Assembly (NCBI RefSeq): GCF_900114845.1
Contig: NZ_FOUK01000003.1
Location: forward strand, 372,001 to 436,000
Direction: 5' to 3'
Source of the DNA: Pimelobacter simplex
GTDB taxonomy: Bacteria; Actinomycetota; Actinomycetes; Propionibacteriales; Nocardioidaceae
Length of the DNA: 64,000 nucleotides
Below are positions 39,791 to 51,781 of this stretch, piece by piece. Position 1 is the stretch's first letter; each line of letters begins with the position of its first letter. A program made the position numbers and the translations under genes. The notes beneath the pieces were generated by a model, which worked only from the letters and a program-made list of their open reading frames with translations, was not told the DNA's origin and searched no databases.

Positions 39791-39802
39791 GAACATCTGT
39801 TC
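39791..39802. promoter_or_regulatory. SOS (LexA) box
   Basis: GAACATCTGTTC fits the actinobacterial LexA consensus GAAC-N4-GTTC exactly. It lies 43 bases from the flavoprotein start and, on the other side, just before a -10-like TAGTGT (39813-39818) for the HNH gene. Outer bases CACTAG (39786-39791) and CTAGTG (39812-39817) add a second inverted repeat. Confidence 0.75.
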
Positions 39803-39831
39803 GAACGTGTGCTAGTGTGCCCGCACGGCTG

Positions 39832-39939
39832 ATGGCGGGGCGCTCGTGGTGGTCCCGGGTCCTGAGGTCGAGCTCCGCAGGACAAGACGCGCCTCAGCCA
39901 GAGGCAGTGCATCGCTGCACCCGAAGAGGTGCCTCCTGA
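39832..39939 (+). CDS. Leader ORF upstream of the HNH nuclease (35 aa)
   Basis: ATG 39832 to TGA 39939 encodes 35 residues starting MAGRSWWSRVLRSSS and ending TRRGAS. With a -10 at 39813-39818, transcription would start only a few bases before the ATG, so it would be nearly leaderless. Its stop codon is the end of the 5' arm (CCTCCTGA) of the hairpin that hides the nuclease SD. A terminating ribosome would therefore open that hairpin. Confidence 0.5.
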   Translation: MAGRSWWSRVLRSSSAGQDAPQPEAVHRCTRRGAS

Positions 39940-39978
39940 CAGAGCGACAGATCCTTTGTCGCGCCTGTCCTCAGGAGG
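39932..39978 (+). promoter_or_regulatory. SD-sequestering hairpin of the HNH gene
   Basis: CCTCCTGA (39932-39939) pairs perfectly with TCAGGAGG (39971-39978), which contains the SD. Inside, CAG pairs with CTG, and GCGACA with TGTCGC around a 7-base loop. In total about 17 bp form a strong stem that leaves the SD inaccessible unless it is opened. Confidence 0.65.
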
Positions 39979-39983
39979 TCCCC

Positions 39984-41255
39984 TTGTCCGCCGCCACTCT
40001 CGCTCCCCCGCACCCCGTGCTGGTCTGTGTCGACGCACTCGGTGACGCCCTCCGCGAGGTCGCCCACGTCGAGCCGGTGTTCATGACGACGGCCGACAAG
40101 CAGACGGCCCTGGTCCGGCTGGCCCAGGTCGAGTCGATGGTCCACGAGCTGCGGCTGCGGGTGCTCGCCGGCGCCGACGAGGTCGGCGACCAGTCCGGCG
40201 CGCGCGACTCCGCCGCCTGGCTCTCCAGCGCCGCGCAGCTCGACACCAAGGCAGCACGCGCCGACCGGCACCTCGCCAAGGCCCTCGACCAGCATCCCCA
40301 GCTCGCCGCCGGCATGCGGGCGGGCACCGTCTCGCCGGCCCAGGCGCACATCATCCTGAACGGCCTCGACGACCTGCCCGGCGACGTCGACGACGCCGTC
40401 GCCGCCGCCGCCGAGCACGAGCTCGTCGGCTACTGCGCCGACTTCCGCCCGCGCGAGCTGCGCCGGCTCACCCGCCGCCTGCTCGAGGTCCTCGACCCCG
40501 ACGGCGCCGAGGCCGCCGAGGGCTCCCGGCTCGAGGCCGAGGAGCGCCGGGCGCGCGAGCGGGCCTCGCTCCGGTTCCGCGACCTCGGCAACGGCCGCAC
40601 CCGGCTCTGGGGTGTGCTCCCGACGCCGGTCGCCCAGCGCTTCGAGCACTACCTCCAGGCCTACACCTCACCGCGCCGCCGGCCGGACGAGGCCACCTCG
40701 CCGACCGACGCCCCGCTCGTCGACGGACGCCGCGTCCCGCGCCACCGCGCGTACGCCCACGCCCTGGCCGCGCTGCTCGAGAACATCGATCCCGACGGCC
40801 TGCCGCTCCACGGTGGCGACGCGACATCGGTCTTCGTCACCATGACCCTCGACCAGGTCCGCGGCGAGCTGGCCACGGCCGGCGTCCTCGCCGCCGACGG
40901 CGAGGGCGAGATCAGCGCCACCGACGCCCGACGGCTCGCCTGCCAGGCCACCCTCCTGCCGGTCGTGCTCGGCGGCCGCGGCGAGGTCCTCGACCTCGGC
41001 CGGGCGCAGCGCCTGCACCGACCGGCCCAGCGCAAGGCCATCCGGCTGCGCGACCGGGGGTGCCGCGCCGAGGGCTGCACCACGCCGGCCGCCTGGTGCG
41101 AGATCCACCACCGCACCCCGTGGGCCCAGGGCGGGTCGACCACCGTCGACGACGCCGCGTGCCTCTGCCCGCACCACCATCACCGGATCCACGACCCGGC
41201 CTACGCCCACGAGTGGCTGAGCAGCGGTGCGGTCCGCTTCCACCGGCGCCAATAG
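39984..41255 (+). CDS. DUF222/13E12-family HNH endonuclease
   Basis: A 423-residue protein: a long helical DUF222 domain (about 40-300) and a C-terminal HNH nuclease, RLRDRGCRAEGC then WCEIHHRTPWAQGG and LCPHHHHRIHD, with the zinc cysteines and catalytic His. Such genes are multicopy in mycobacteria (13E12 repeats), and several are LexA-controlled. TTG 39984 is chosen because AGGAGG lies 5 bases upstream; a GTG at 39846 is in frame but would run across the hairpin leader. The 235-bp leader carries an SOS box, a leader ORF and an SD-hiding hairpin. Biological role is unknown; a mobile or repair-associated nuclease is possible. Confidence 0.88.
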   Translation: MSAATLAPPHPVLVCVDALGDALREVAHVEPVFMTTADKQTALVRLAQVESMVHELRLRVLAGADEVGDQSGARDSAAWLSSAAQLDTKAARADRHLAKALDQHPQLAAGMRAGTVSPAQAHIILNGLDDLPGDVDDAVAAAAEHELVGYCADFRPRELRRLTRRLLEVLDPDGAEAAEGSRLEAEERRARERASLRFRDLGNGRTRLWGVLPTPVAQRFEHYLQAYTSPRRRPDEATSPTDAPLVDGRRVPRHRAYAHALAALLENIDPDGLPLHGGDATSVFVTMTLDQVRGELATAGVLAADGEGEISATDARRLACQATLLPVVLGGRGEVLDLGRAQRLHRPAQRKAIRLRDRGCRAEGCTTPAAWCEIHHRTPWAQGGSTTVDDAACLCPHHHHRIHDPAYAHEWLSSGAVRFHRRQ

Positions 41256-41300
41256 CCAGGCGTCGTCGGTCGCCGTCGCGCGGACGGCCACCCGGTGCTC

Positions 41301-41708
41301 CTAGACGAGCGTGGACTTCTTCCGCTGGATCGCGCCGAGCACCCCGTTCACGAAGGCCGGCGACTCGTCGGTCGAGAGCTCGCGCACGAGCGTCATCGCC
41401 TCGGTGACGGCGACGGTGTCCGGCACGTCGTCGGCCCAGAGCAGCTCCCACACACCGATCCGGAGGACGTTGCGGTCGACCGCGGGCATCCGGGTCAGGC
41501 TCCAGTCGGTGGAGAACTCCTCGAGCACCTCGTCGATGCGGGCCTGGTGCTCGGAGACGCCGCGCACGAGGACGGCGGTGTAGGGGTTCGCGGGGGCCTC
41601 GGCCTCCGCGGTGACGCGCTCGAGCGCCTCGACGCCCGACTCGCCGCGCAGGTCGGCGGCGTAGAGGACGTCGAGGGCGCGCTTGCGGGCCTTGGTCCGG
41701 GCTCCCAT
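41301..41708 (-). CDS. nusB: Transcription antitermination factor NusB
   Basis: Binds boxA RNA with NusE in rRNA antitermination. The 135-residue all-helical protein begins ARKRALDVLYAADLRG and ends TVAVTEAMTLVRELSTDESPAFVNGVLGAI, both NusB signatures. ATG 41708 overlaps the efp stop by one base. It is last in the aro-efp-nusB block. Confidence 0.96.
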   Translation of the reverse strand: MGARTKARKRALDVLYAADLRGESGVEALERVTAEAEAPANPYTAVLVRGVSEHQARIDEVLEEFSTDWSLTRMPAVDRNVLRIGVWELLWADDVPDTVAVTEAMTLVRELSTDESPAFVNGVLGAIQRKKSTLV

Positions 41709-42274
41709 CAGCCCTTCACACGGCTCAGGTAGGAGCCACCCTCGCGGGTGTCGACCTTGATCTTCTCGCCCTGCTCGATGAACAGCGGGACCTGGATCTC
41801 GGCGCCGGTCTCGAGCGTGGCGGGCTTGGTCCGGCCGGTGGCCGAGTCGCCGACGACGCCGGGCTCGGTGTAGGACACGAGCAGCTCGACGGAGGCGGGC
41901 ATCTCGATGAAGAGCACCCGGCCCTCGTTGGTGGCCAGGATGACCTCCTGGTTCTCCAGGAGGAAGCCGGCGGCGGTGCCGACGATCGCCGGGTCGACCT
42001 CGAGCTGGTCGTAGTCCTGGACGTCCATGAAGACGAAGTTGTTGCCGTCGTTGTAGAGGTACTGGAACGACCGGCGGTCGACCGTGGCGGTCTCGACCTT
42101 GGTGCCGGCGTTGAAGGTCTTGTCGACGTTCTTGCCCGTCTCGACGTGCTTGAGCTTCGTGCGGACGAACGCGGGACCCTTGCCCGGCTTCACGTGCTGG
42201 AACTCGACCACCTGCCAGAGCTGGCCCTCCAGGTTCAGCACCATGCCGTTCTTGAGGTCGTTCGTCGTTGCCAT
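41708..42274 (-). CDS. efp: Elongation factor P
   Basis: Relieves ribosome stalling at polyproline. The 188-residue, three-beta-domain protein starts [17 protein letters not shown]. The tip residue is Lys32 in PGKGPAFVR, the site modified or used bare in other bacteria; no modification genes are in the window. Domain 3 has [33 protein letters not shown]. It is the usual neighbour of aroQ/nusB. Confidence 0.97.
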   Translation of the reverse strand: MATTNDLKNGMVLNLEGQLWQVVEFQHVKPGKGPAFVRTKLKHVETGKNVDKTFNAGTKVETATVDRRSFQYLYNDGNNFVFMDVQDYDQLEVDPAIVGTAAGFLLENQEVILATNEGRVLFIEMPASVELLVSYTEPGVVGDSATGRTKPATLETGAEIQVPLFIEQGEKIKVDTREGGSYLSRVKG

Positions 42275-42334
42275 GCGCCAGCCTTCTGTTGAGGTGTCCA
42301 AGAGCGAGGCCCGCAGCCGGGCCGACGGACAATC

Positions 42335-42784
42335 CTACTGGGCGCCGCCCTCTGCAAGGAAAACCAGCGCCTGCCGGTAGCCGTCGATGCCCTGCCCCTC
42401 GATCACCCTGGCCGCGTGCGGCGTCACCACCGAGGTGTGACGGAACTCCTCGGGCCGCTTCGACGGCGCGCTGATGTGCACCTCGACCAGCGGCGCCTCG
42501 AGCTGCGCGCACGCATCGAAGAGCGCGTACGAGTAGTGGGTCCAGGCGGCCGCGTTGAGCACGACCGGCCACCCGCGGTCGGCCGCGTCGTTCAGCCAGT
42601 CGAGCATCTCGCCCTCGTGGTTGGTCTGCTGGAACCTGACCGCGAGGCCGAGGTCCTGTCCCCACCGGACGCACTGCTTGCCGAGCTCGGCGAGCGTGGT
42701 CGTGCCATAGATCTCCGGCTGGCGGCGGCCGAGCCGGCCGAGGTTCGGGCCGTTGAGGACGTAGACGTCGCGCGGCCCGCTCAT
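42335..42784 (-). CDS. aroQ: 3-Dehydroquinate dehydratase, type II
   Basis: Third step of the shikimate pathway. The 149 residues have NGPNLGRLGRRQPEIYG with catalytic Tyr26, QTNHEGEMLDWL with Glu, LNAAAWTHYSYALFDA with Asn/His, and VEVHISAPSKRPEEFR. ATG 42784 overlaps the aroB stop by 4 bases. Confidence 0.97.
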   Translation of the reverse strand: MSGPRDVYVLNGPNLGRLGRRQPEIYGTTTLAELGKQCVRWGQDLGLAVRFQQTNHEGEMLDWLNDAADRGWPVVLNAAAWTHYSYALFDACAQLEAPLVEVHISAPSKRPEEFRHTSVVTPHAARVIEGQGIDGYRQALVFLAEGGAQ

Positions 42785-43881
42785 GCGGCGCCGCCCGAGA
42801 TCGCCGCGTACGCCGCGCGCAGGTCGGCCTCGGACGGACCGGCCAGGACGACGGGCTGGGCGAGGTCCGCGAGGACGACGAAGCGCAGCTGGTTGCCGCG
42901 CGCCTTCTTGTCGACCCGCATGGTCGCGAGCAGGGTGTCGAAGTCGGCGCCGTCCCACGAGGTCGGCAGCCCGACCCGGCCGAAGGCGGCGCGGTGCCGG
43001 TCGACCAGCTCGGCAGGCAGCGCGCCGGCCCGGGCGGCGAGCTCGGCGACGAAGACGCAGCCGATCGCGACGGCCTCGCCGTGCCGGATCTCGTAGCCGG
43101 TCGCCTTCTCGATGGCGTGGGCGAGGGTGTGCCCGTAGTTGAGCGCCTCGCGGCCGGGGCGGCCGCCCGCGCCGCCGGTCTCGCGGAGGTCGCCGGCGAC
43201 GACGTCGGCCTTGACCTGGACGGCGCGCTCGACGAGCTCGCGCAGCACCGGGGAGTCGGCGGTCAGCGCGGCCGGGTCGGTGGTCTCGACCAGCTCGAGG
43301 ATGCGCGGGTCGGCGATGAAGCCGCACTTGACGACCTCGCCGAGGCCGGCGACGAGCTCCTCGCGCGGCAGCGTGGCGAGCAGCGCCAGGTCGCACAGGA
43401 CGCCTGCCGGCTCGTGGAAGGAGCCGACCAGGTTCTTGCCCGCGGGCGTGTTGATGCCGGTCTTGCCGCCGACGGCCGCGTCGACCATGGCCAGCAGCGT
43501 CGTCGGCACGTGGACGACGGCGACCCCGCGGAGCCAGGTCGCGGCGACGAAGCCGCCCAGGTCGGTGGTGGCACCGCCGCCGAGCGTGACGACCGCGTCG
43601 GAGCGGGTGAAGCCCTCCTCGCCGAGCGCCTCCCAGCACGCGGCGGCGACCTCCCAGTTCTTCGCCTCCTCGCCGTCGGGCACCTGCAGGACGACGACGT
43701 CGAGGCCGTCGAGGAGGTCGGCGAAGGGCTCGAGGAGGTGTTCGAGCGACTCGGGGCAGATGATCGCGACGCGCTGGACGCCGTCGGGCAGCAGCCCGCG
43801 CAGCCGGTCGAGGACACCGTGGCCGACCACGACGTCGTACGGCGACGCGGTGGCCACGTGGAGGACGGTCGGTGCGGTCAC
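42781..43881 (-). CDS. aroB: 3-Dehydroquinate synthase
   Basis: Second step of the shikimate pathway, NAD- and metal-dependent. The 366 residues contain VPDGEEAKNWEVAAACWEAL, GGGATTDLGGFVAATWLRGV, PTTLLAMVDAAVGGKTGIN, and the metal ligands in GREALNYGHTLAHAIE. The start is GTG 43881, overlapping the aroK stop by 4 bp. Confidence 0.97.
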   Translation of the reverse strand: MTAPTVLHVATASPYDVVVGHGVLDRLRGLLPDGVQRVAIICPESLEHLLEPFADLLDGLDVVVLQVPDGEEAKNWEVAAACWEALGEEGFTRSDAVVTLGGGATTDLGGFVAATWLRGVAVVHVPTTLLAMVDAAVGGKTGINTPAGKNLVGSFHEPAGVLCDLALLATLPREELVAGLGEVVKCGFIADPRILELVETTDPAALTADSPVLRELVERAVQVKADVVAGDLRETGGAGGRPGREALNYGHTLAHAIEKATGYEIRHGEAVAIGCVFVAELAARAGALPAELVDRHRAAFGRVGLPTSWDGADFDTLLATMRVDKKARGNQLRFVVLADLAQPVVLAGPSEADLRAAYAAISGGAA

Positions 43882-44414
43882 GTGGGCTCTCCCTGGCTCG
43901 CGATGGCGGTGACGATCTCGGCGGCGACCTCGGCGGGGCCGCGGCCGTCGGTCTCGACGGTGATCCGGGCGACGCCCTCGTAGACGGGGGTGCGCTCGTC
44001 GAGCAGCTGCTTGACCCGGGACCGGACGTTGCCGAGCAGCAGCGGGCGGCCGGTGCCGAGGCCGACCCGCTTGACCGCGTCGGCCAGGCCGACCCGGAGG
44101 AAGACGACGGGGTGCGCGGCGAGCAGCGCGCGGGTGGCCGGGTCGAGCACGGCTCCCCCGCCCAGCGAGAGCACGCCGTCGTGGTGGGCCAGCGCCCACG
44201 CCACGGCCTCGCGCTCGAGCTCCCGGAAGGCGGCCTCGCCGTCCTCGACGAAGATGTCCTGGACGACCTTGCCGGCCCGCTCCTCGACGATCGCGTCGCT
44301 GTCGGCGAAGGCGACGCCGAGCCGCTCGGCCACGATCCGGCCCACGGTGGTCTTGCCGGCGCCCATGGTGCCGACCAGGACCGCCCGCGGCCCCTGCGCG
44401 CCGGGAGCGGTCAC
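43878..44414 (-). CDS. aroK: Shikimate kinase
   Basis: Phosphorylates shikimate. The 178 residues have P-loop [24 protein letters not shown] (shikimate-binding Asp), and SLGGGAVL (Walker-B-like loop), with RPLLLGN near the lid. The start is GTG 44414, overlapping the aroC stop by 4 bp. Confidence 0.97.
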   Translation of the reverse strand: MTAPGAQGPRAVLVGTMGAGKTTVGRIVAERLGVAFADSDAIVEERAGKVVQDIFVEDGEAAFRELEREAVAWALAHHDGVLSLGGGAVLDPATRALLAAHPVVFLRVGLADAVKRVGLGTGRPLLLGNVRSRVKQLLDERTPVYEGVARITVETDGRGPAEVAAEIVTAIASQGEPT

Positions 44415-45589
44415 TTGAACCGGAGCGTGTCGAGGTAGGACTGCACGTTGCGGCGGGTCTCCTGCACCGAGTCGCCGCCGAACTTCTCGAGCACGGCCTC
44501 GGCGAGGACCAGCGCCACCATCGCCTCGGCGACGATGCCGGCCGCGGGGACCGCGCAGACGTCGGAGCGCTGGTGGTGGGCGACGGCCTCCTCGCCGGTG
44601 GCGAGGTCGACGGTGCGCAGCGCCCGCGGGACCGTGGCGATCGGCTTCATCGCCGCGCGGACGCGGAGGATCTCGCCGGTGGTCATGCCGCCCTCGGTGC
44701 CGCCGGAGCGACCCGAGACCCGGCGCAGGCCGTCCTCGGTGGGGACGATCTCGTCGTGCGCGAGCGAGCCGGGGGTGGCGGCGAGCTCGAAGCCGTCGCC
44801 GACCTCGACGCCCTTGATCGCCTGGATGCCCATGAGCGCACCGGCCAGCCGCGCGTCGAGGCGGCGGTCCCAGTGCACGTGCGATCCGAGGCCCGGGGGC
44901 AGCCCGTGGACGACGACCTCGACGACCCCGCCGAGCGTGTCGCCGTCCTTGTGGGCCTGGTCGATCCGCTCGACCATCTGCTTCGAGCCGTCGGCGTCGA
45001 GGCAGCGGACCGGGTCGGCGTCGAGGCGGGCGACGTCGTCGGGCGCGGGCAGCTCGGCGGACGGCGTGCGGACGCCGCCGATCTCGAGCACGTGGCTGAC
45101 GATCCGGGCTCCGGTCGCCTGCTCGAGGAAGTTGCTGGCCACCCGGCCGAGCGCGACCCGGGCGGCGGTCTCGCGGGCCGAGGCCCGCTCGAGGATCGGG
45201 CGGGCGTCGGCGAAGTCGTACTTCTGCATTCCGGCGAGGTCGGCGTGGCCCGGGCGGGGGCGGGTGAGCGCGGCGTTGCGCGCCTGGGCCTCGAGGACGG
45301 CGGGGTCGACCGGGTCGGCCGACATCACGGTCTCCCACTTGGGCCACTCGGTGTTGCCGACCTGGATCGCGACCGGTCCGCCCTGGGTCCGGCCGTGCCG
45401 GACGCCACCGGTGACGGTGACCTCGTCGGCCTCGAACTTCATCCGTGCGCCGCGGCCGTAGCCGAGACGACGGCGGGCCAGGGCATCGGAGATGTCGTCG
45501 GTCGTGACCTCGACGTGGGCCGGCAGGCCCTCGAGGATCGCGACCAGGGAGGGGCCGTGGGACTCCCCCGCGGTCAGCCAGCGCAACAT
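44411..45589 (-). CDS. aroC: Chorismate synthase
   Basis: Forms chorismate from EPSP with reduced FMN. The 392 residues contain [66 protein letters not shown] and [14 protein letters not shown], the family signatures. ATG 45589 is chosen because it begins [12 protein letters not shown]. The SD (GGGAGA) can fold with TCTCCC in the bases before the ATG (45590-45603). Confidence 0.97.
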   Translation of the reverse strand: MLRWLTAGESHGPSLVAILEGLPAHVEVTTDDISDALARRRLGYGRGARMKFEADEVTVTGGVRHGRTQGGPVAIQVGNTEWPKWETVMSADPVDPAVLEAQARNAALTRPRPGHADLAGMQKYDFADARPILERASARETAARVALGRVASNFLEQATGARIVSHVLEIGGVRTPSAELPAPDDVARLDADPVRCLDADGSKQMVERIDQAHKDGDTLGGVVEVVVHGLPPGLGSHVHWDRRLDARLAGALMGIQAIKGVEVGDGFELAATPGSLAHDEIVPTEDGLRRVSGRSGGTEGGMTTGEILRVRAAMKPIATVPRALRTVDLATGEEAVAHHQRSDVCAVPAAGIVAEAMVALVLAEAVLEKFGGDSVQETRRNVQSYLDTLRFK

Positions 45590-45603
45590 GGGAGAAGTCT
45601 CCC
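45590..45603 (-). promoter_or_regulatory. Small hairpin over the aroC ribosome binding site
   Basis: Minus strand GGGAG-ACTT-CTCCC directly before the ATG: five G-C-rich pairs with a 4-base loop, whose 5' arm is the SD. It could lower or tune aroC translation. The structure is seen; the effect is inferred. Confidence 0.35.
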
Positions 45604-45612
45604 ACGGGCGCC

Positions 45613-46338
45613 TCAGCCGCTCAGGACCTGTCCCACGACGACGGCGACGAGGGCGCCCAGCACGAGGAACGGGCCGTACGGGATGCGGTGCTTGAGCAGC
45701 GCCTTGCTGCCCGCGTTCCGGATCGCCCGGCCGCGCAGCAGCATCGGGACGTAGGCGAGCGCGCTGAGCACCGCCGCGGCCAGTGCCGACACCAGGAGCA
45801 CGCCGGCGCCGAGCGGCCCCAGCGCGAGGCCCAGCAGGGCGCCGAGGCGGACGTCTCCCCCGGCCATCGCCCGCGGGCTGAGCAGCCGCATCAGCCCGTA
45901 GTAGCCGCCGAGCACGACGAAGCCGGCGGCCGACCACGCGAGCACGGCCGGGTCCGCGACCACGACCGAGACGCCCGCGACCAGGACGGCGACGACCGCG
46001 GCGGAGGGCCAGATCAGCCGGGTCGGCAGGTACCAGGTCACGTAGTCGATCACCGTGAGCGCACAGCAGACCGGCACCAGCGGCACCAGCCAGACCAGCG
46101 CCCAGCTCCAGCCGAGGACCAGGCCGAGGACGCCGGCCGCGAGGGCGCACGCCACCGCCGACCGGACAGCGAGCCCGGGGCGCGCCGCGAGCTCGGCGAA
46201 CGGCACGTGGTCGGGGTAGTCGGCGGGGTTCTCGGCCGGGTCGTGCTCCGGCTCGGGGCACCATGCGACCAGTCGCGGGACGGCGAGGCCGCCGAGCGCG
46301 CCGGCGAGCGCGCACACCAGCGCCGGGACGAGCTCCAT
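45613..46338 (-). CDS. Prepilin peptidase (A24 family)
   Basis: A 241-residue membrane aspartyl protease with about seven helices. The two catalytic aspartates lie in [17 protein letters not shown] and [17 protein letters not shown] (the GxGD-type motif, here GGDV). The N-terminal methyltransferase cysteines of long TFPPs are absent, as in Tad/Flp prepilin peptidases. No pilin genes are in the window. It lies between aroE and aroC in the operon. Confidence 0.9.
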   Translation of the reverse strand: MELVPALVCALAGALGGLAVPRLVAWCPEPEHDPAENPADYPDHVPFAELAARPGLAVRSAVACALAAGVLGLVLGWSWALVWLVPLVPVCCALTVIDYVTWYLPTRLIWPSAAVVAVLVAGVSVVVADPAVLAWSAAGFVVLGGYYGLMRLLSPRAMAGGDVRLGALLGLALGPLGAGVLLVSALAAAVLSALAYVPMLLRGRAIRNAGSKALLKHRIPYGPFLVLGALVAVVVGQVLSG

Positions 46339-46347
46339 GCGGGGAAC

Positions 46348-47157
46348 CTACCGGGCGGCGAGCGCCCGCTCGCCCGCCGCGCGCATCGCGTCGAGCGGTC
46401 CGTCGTGGCCGGTGAACATCGCGAACTGCAGCACCGCCTGGTGCACGAGCAGGTCGAGACCGCTGACGAGCGGCTGGGACCGGGCCGCGGCCGCGGCGGC
46501 CAGCGGCGTCGGCCACGGGTCGTAGACGACCTCGAAGACCACCGCGGCGGCGGCGGTCGCGGCGACCAGGACCTCGCTCTGCGCGGCGGCCGGGACGGTC
46601 GAGACGACGACCTCGCCGATGATCGCGCCGCCCTCGATCGGGACGACGTCGACCTCGAGGCCCGGGTGCCGCTCCAGCGCCGCGACGGTCTCGGCGGCCC
46701 GGGCCCGGTCGCGGGCCAGGAGCCGGATCGTGCAGGCACCGAGCTCGGCGAGCGCGAGGCCCGTGGAGGCCGCGGTGGCACCGGCGCCGACGATGGTGGC
46801 GGCGCCGACCGGGCCGTCGTACCGCTCGCGGACGGCGGCCGTGGCGCCCGGCAGGTCGGTGTTGTCGGCCGTCCAGCCGAAGCCGGTCTCACTGCGCACC
46901 AGCGTGTTGGCGCCCCCGGCGAGCTCGGCGCGCGCGCTGACCGTGTCGGCGAGCTCGAGCGCCTCGCGCTTGAGCGGCGCGGTCACCGACAGCCCGCGCC
47001 ACTCCGGCCCGAGCCCGGCGACGAAGGCGGCCAGCTCACCGGCCGGCACCCGGATCGCGTCGTACGACGCGTCGAGGCCCAGGGCGGCGTACCCCGCCCG
47101 GTGCAGCACCGGGGAGAGCGAGTGGGCGATCGGGTCGCCGACGACCGCGCAGCGCAT
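46348..47157 (-). CDS. aroE: Shikimate dehydrogenase
   Basis: NADPH-dependent reduction of 3-dehydroshikimate. The 269 residues have [28 protein letters not shown] with catalytic Lys, [24 protein letters not shown] with Asp, and the Rossmann loop [17 protein letters not shown] 47157 overlaps the mltG stop by one base. Confidence 0.95.
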   Translation of the reverse strand: MRCAVVGDPIAHSLSPVLHRAGYAALGLDASYDAIRVPAGELAAFVAGLGPEWRGLSVTAPLKREALELADTVSARAELAGGANTLVRSETGFGWTADNTDLPGATAAVRERYDGPVGAATIVGAGATAASTGLALAELGACTIRLLARDRARAAETVAALERHPGLEVDVVPIEGGAIIGEVVVSTVPAAAQSEVLVAATAAAAVVFEVVYDPWPTPLAAAAAARSQPLVSGLDLLVHQAVLQFAMFTGHDGPLDAMRAAGERALAAR

Positions 47158-48302
47158 CAGCAGGCGTCGGACGTCCGGCAGTACTCGCGCAGCCGCTCGG
47201 TCGCCGCATTGTGCTCGGCGAGCGTCGTCGAGAACACCGTCTCGCCGGTCTTGAGGTTCACCACGACCCAGAAGAGCCACGGGCCGTCGGCCGGGTGCAG
47301 CGCCGCGTTCATGGTCTCCTCGCCCGGGTTGCCGATCGGCCCCGGGGGCAGGCCCTCGTTCGCGTAGGTGTTGTACGGCGAGTCGATCTGGCGCTGCTCG
47401 GAGGTGGTCCAGACCTCTCCGGAGAGCCCGTTGGCGTAGGCGACCGTCGCGTCCGACTGCAGGCGCATGCCGTCGTCGAGGCGGTTGTAGATCGCCCGGG
47501 CCACCTTCGGGTAGTCCTGGGTCCGGCTGGCCTCGAACTCGAGGATGCTCGCCACGGTGAGCACCTCGTGCGCGGTGAGCCCGATCTTCTGGGCCTGCGC
47601 GTCGAGGTCGAGCCCGGCGGCGGTCGTCTTCCACTTCTCGACCATCGCGGCCAGGATCGTCTGCGGCGTGTCGACCGGCGTGATGACGTACGTGGCCGGG
47701 AACAGGTAGCCCTCGGGGTTGCCGCCGGCGGACTCGGGCAGGCCGAGCGCGGCGGGGTCGGCGAGCACCTTGCGGTATTGCCGGGCCGAGAACTCCGTGT
47801 TCTTGGCGAGCAGCTTGACGATGTCGTCGGTGCGCTTGCCCTCGGGGACGGTCACCGTCTCGCGGGCCATCTTCGACGGGTCGACGAGGATGTCGACGAC
47901 GTCGGAGGACTTCATCTTCTTCTTCAGCAGGTAGGTACCGGCCTGGATGCCGGTCGAGCGGTCGTTGTCGGCCGCGGCGTCGACGAAGGCGTCGGCCGAG
48001 GCGACCACGCCGAGCTTCTCGAGCTCGTCGCCCATCGAGCGGACCGACTGGCCCGGGTCGATGACCAGGATGACCTCGCCGCTGCCGGGGCCGGAGTAGT
48101 CCTCGGGCCCGGCGAGCAGGTCCTTGACGTCGGCGATCGCCCCGCGGGCGAACCAGGCGACGATGGCGCAGAAGAGCACCACGACGAGGAGGATCGGCAG
48201 GCAGCCCGAGCGGCGCTTGCTGGCGCGCCGGCGTCCGCCCGGCGCGGTCGGGACCGGATCGCCGCCCTCGGGGCTCATGTCCGGCAGGACCGACTCAGTC
48301 AT
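47157..48302 (-). CDS. mltG: Endolytic murein transglycosylase MltG
   Basis: Cleaves nascent peptidoglycan strands and helps end chain elongation. The 381 residues consist of a basic cytoplasmic tail, one membrane segment at about 34-53 (CLPILLVVVLFCAIVAWFA), a LysM-like part and the YceG domain. The catalytic Glu lies in TVASILEFEASRTQDYPKVARAIYNRL, followed by MRLQSDATVAYA and SPYNTYANEGLPPGPIGNPG. ATG 48302 overlaps the ruvX stop by 8 bp. Confidence 0.94.
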   Translation of the reverse strand: MTESVLPDMSPEGGDPVPTAPGGRRRASKRRSGCLPILLVVVLFCAIVAWFARGAIADVKDLLAGPEDYSGPGSGEVILVIDPGQSVRSMGDELEKLGVVASADAFVDAAADNDRSTGIQAGTYLLKKKMKSSDVVDILVDPSKMARETVTVPEGKRTDDIVKLLAKNTEFSARQYRKVLADPAALGLPESAGGNPEGYLFPATYVITPVDTPQTILAAMVEKWKTTAAGLDLDAQAQKIGLTAHEVLTVASILEFEASRTQDYPKVARAIYNRLDDGMRLQSDATVAYANGLSGEVWTTSEQRQIDSPYNTYANEGLPPGPIGNPGEETMNAALHPADGPWLFWVVVNLKTGETVFSTTLAEHNAATERLREYCRTSDAC

Positions 48303-48761
48303 GCGTCTCCTCGTCCATCGGGGTCACGAGCTCCCCGGGGGGTGTCCCCGTGGCACGCTCGGCGTCCAGCGCCTGCTGCAGGATGACGACGGCCGCGACC
48401 TGGTCGACCACGGCACGACGCTTCGCACCCTTGCGCTGGTCGCGCAGCATAGCCTCCGCGGTCACGGTCGTGAGGCGCTCGTCGACCAGGCGCACCGGGA
48501 CCGGCGCGATCCGCCGCGCCAGGCGTTCGGCGAACACCCGGGTCTTGACCGCCGCCGGACCCTCGCCGCCCGACAGCGAGCGGGGCAGGCCCATCACCAC
48601 CTCGACCGCGTTCTCGGCGGTGAGCAGCTGGTGGATCCGGCGCAGGTCGCCCTTGCCGCGGCGGACCGTCTCGACCGGGGTGGCCAGGACGCCGGACGGG
48701 TCGCTGCGCGCGACGCCGATCCGGGCGTCCCCGGGGTCCACGCCGAGGCGGACGCCGTGCC

Positions 48762-48765
<4 letters not shown>
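48295..48765 (-). CDS. ruvX: Holliday junction resolvase-like protein YqgF/RuvX
   Basis: A 156-residue RNase-H-fold protein. GVDPGDARIGVARSD carries the first acidic residue, GLPRSLSG the second block, and DERLTTVTAEAMLRDQ plus VDQVAAVVILQQAL the third. It acts in 16S rRNA 5' maturation or recombination. The start is GTG 48765, in a 4-bp overlap with the alaS stop; mltG-ruvX-alaS is a conserved order. Confidence 0.93.
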
Positions 48766-51454
<2,689 letters not shown>

Positions 51455-51458
<4 letters not shown>

Positions 51459-51781
51459 CGGGTGCTGCCTTCTTCCGTGTCGGAGGCGGCCGGGTCGGCC
51501 GTCGTGGTGGTGCGGGTCGCGAGCTGACGGCGGGTGCCGTCGTCGGGTGCGCTCAGCCGGGGTGGCCCGGCGTCGGCGCCGTCGAAGCGCTGGCGCAGGT
51601 GGATCTCGGCCTCGGCCTGGCCGCGAGCGACCTCGTCGCGGAACATCCGGGCGCCGACGAAGGCGGCGCCGATCCGGTCGCGCATGCCGTCGGGGGTGAA
51701 CGCCTCGGCGAGCCGGCGCACGCGGACCACGCCGTAGACGCCGGCCGCGGCGCCCACGGTGAACCAGAGGCCCGACCTCAC
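51455..51781 (-). CDS. Small membrane-associated protein (DUF6167-like)
   Basis: A 108-residue protein with a weak N-terminal membrane segment (LWFTVGAAAGVYGVV), a basic stretch VRRLAEAFTPDGMRDRIGAAFVGARMFRDEV and an unstructured acidic tail. Position just before alaS, between it and a DUF948-like gene, is typical of actinobacteria (DUF6167). Function unknown. The start is GTG 51781, coupled with both neighbours by 4-bp overlaps. Confidence 0.7.

Noticed and set aside
39846..39983. Longer HNH nuclease starting at GTG 39846
   Set aside because: No SD, atypical sequence, and it crosses a strong hairpin whose 3' arm is a perfect SD for TTG 39984.
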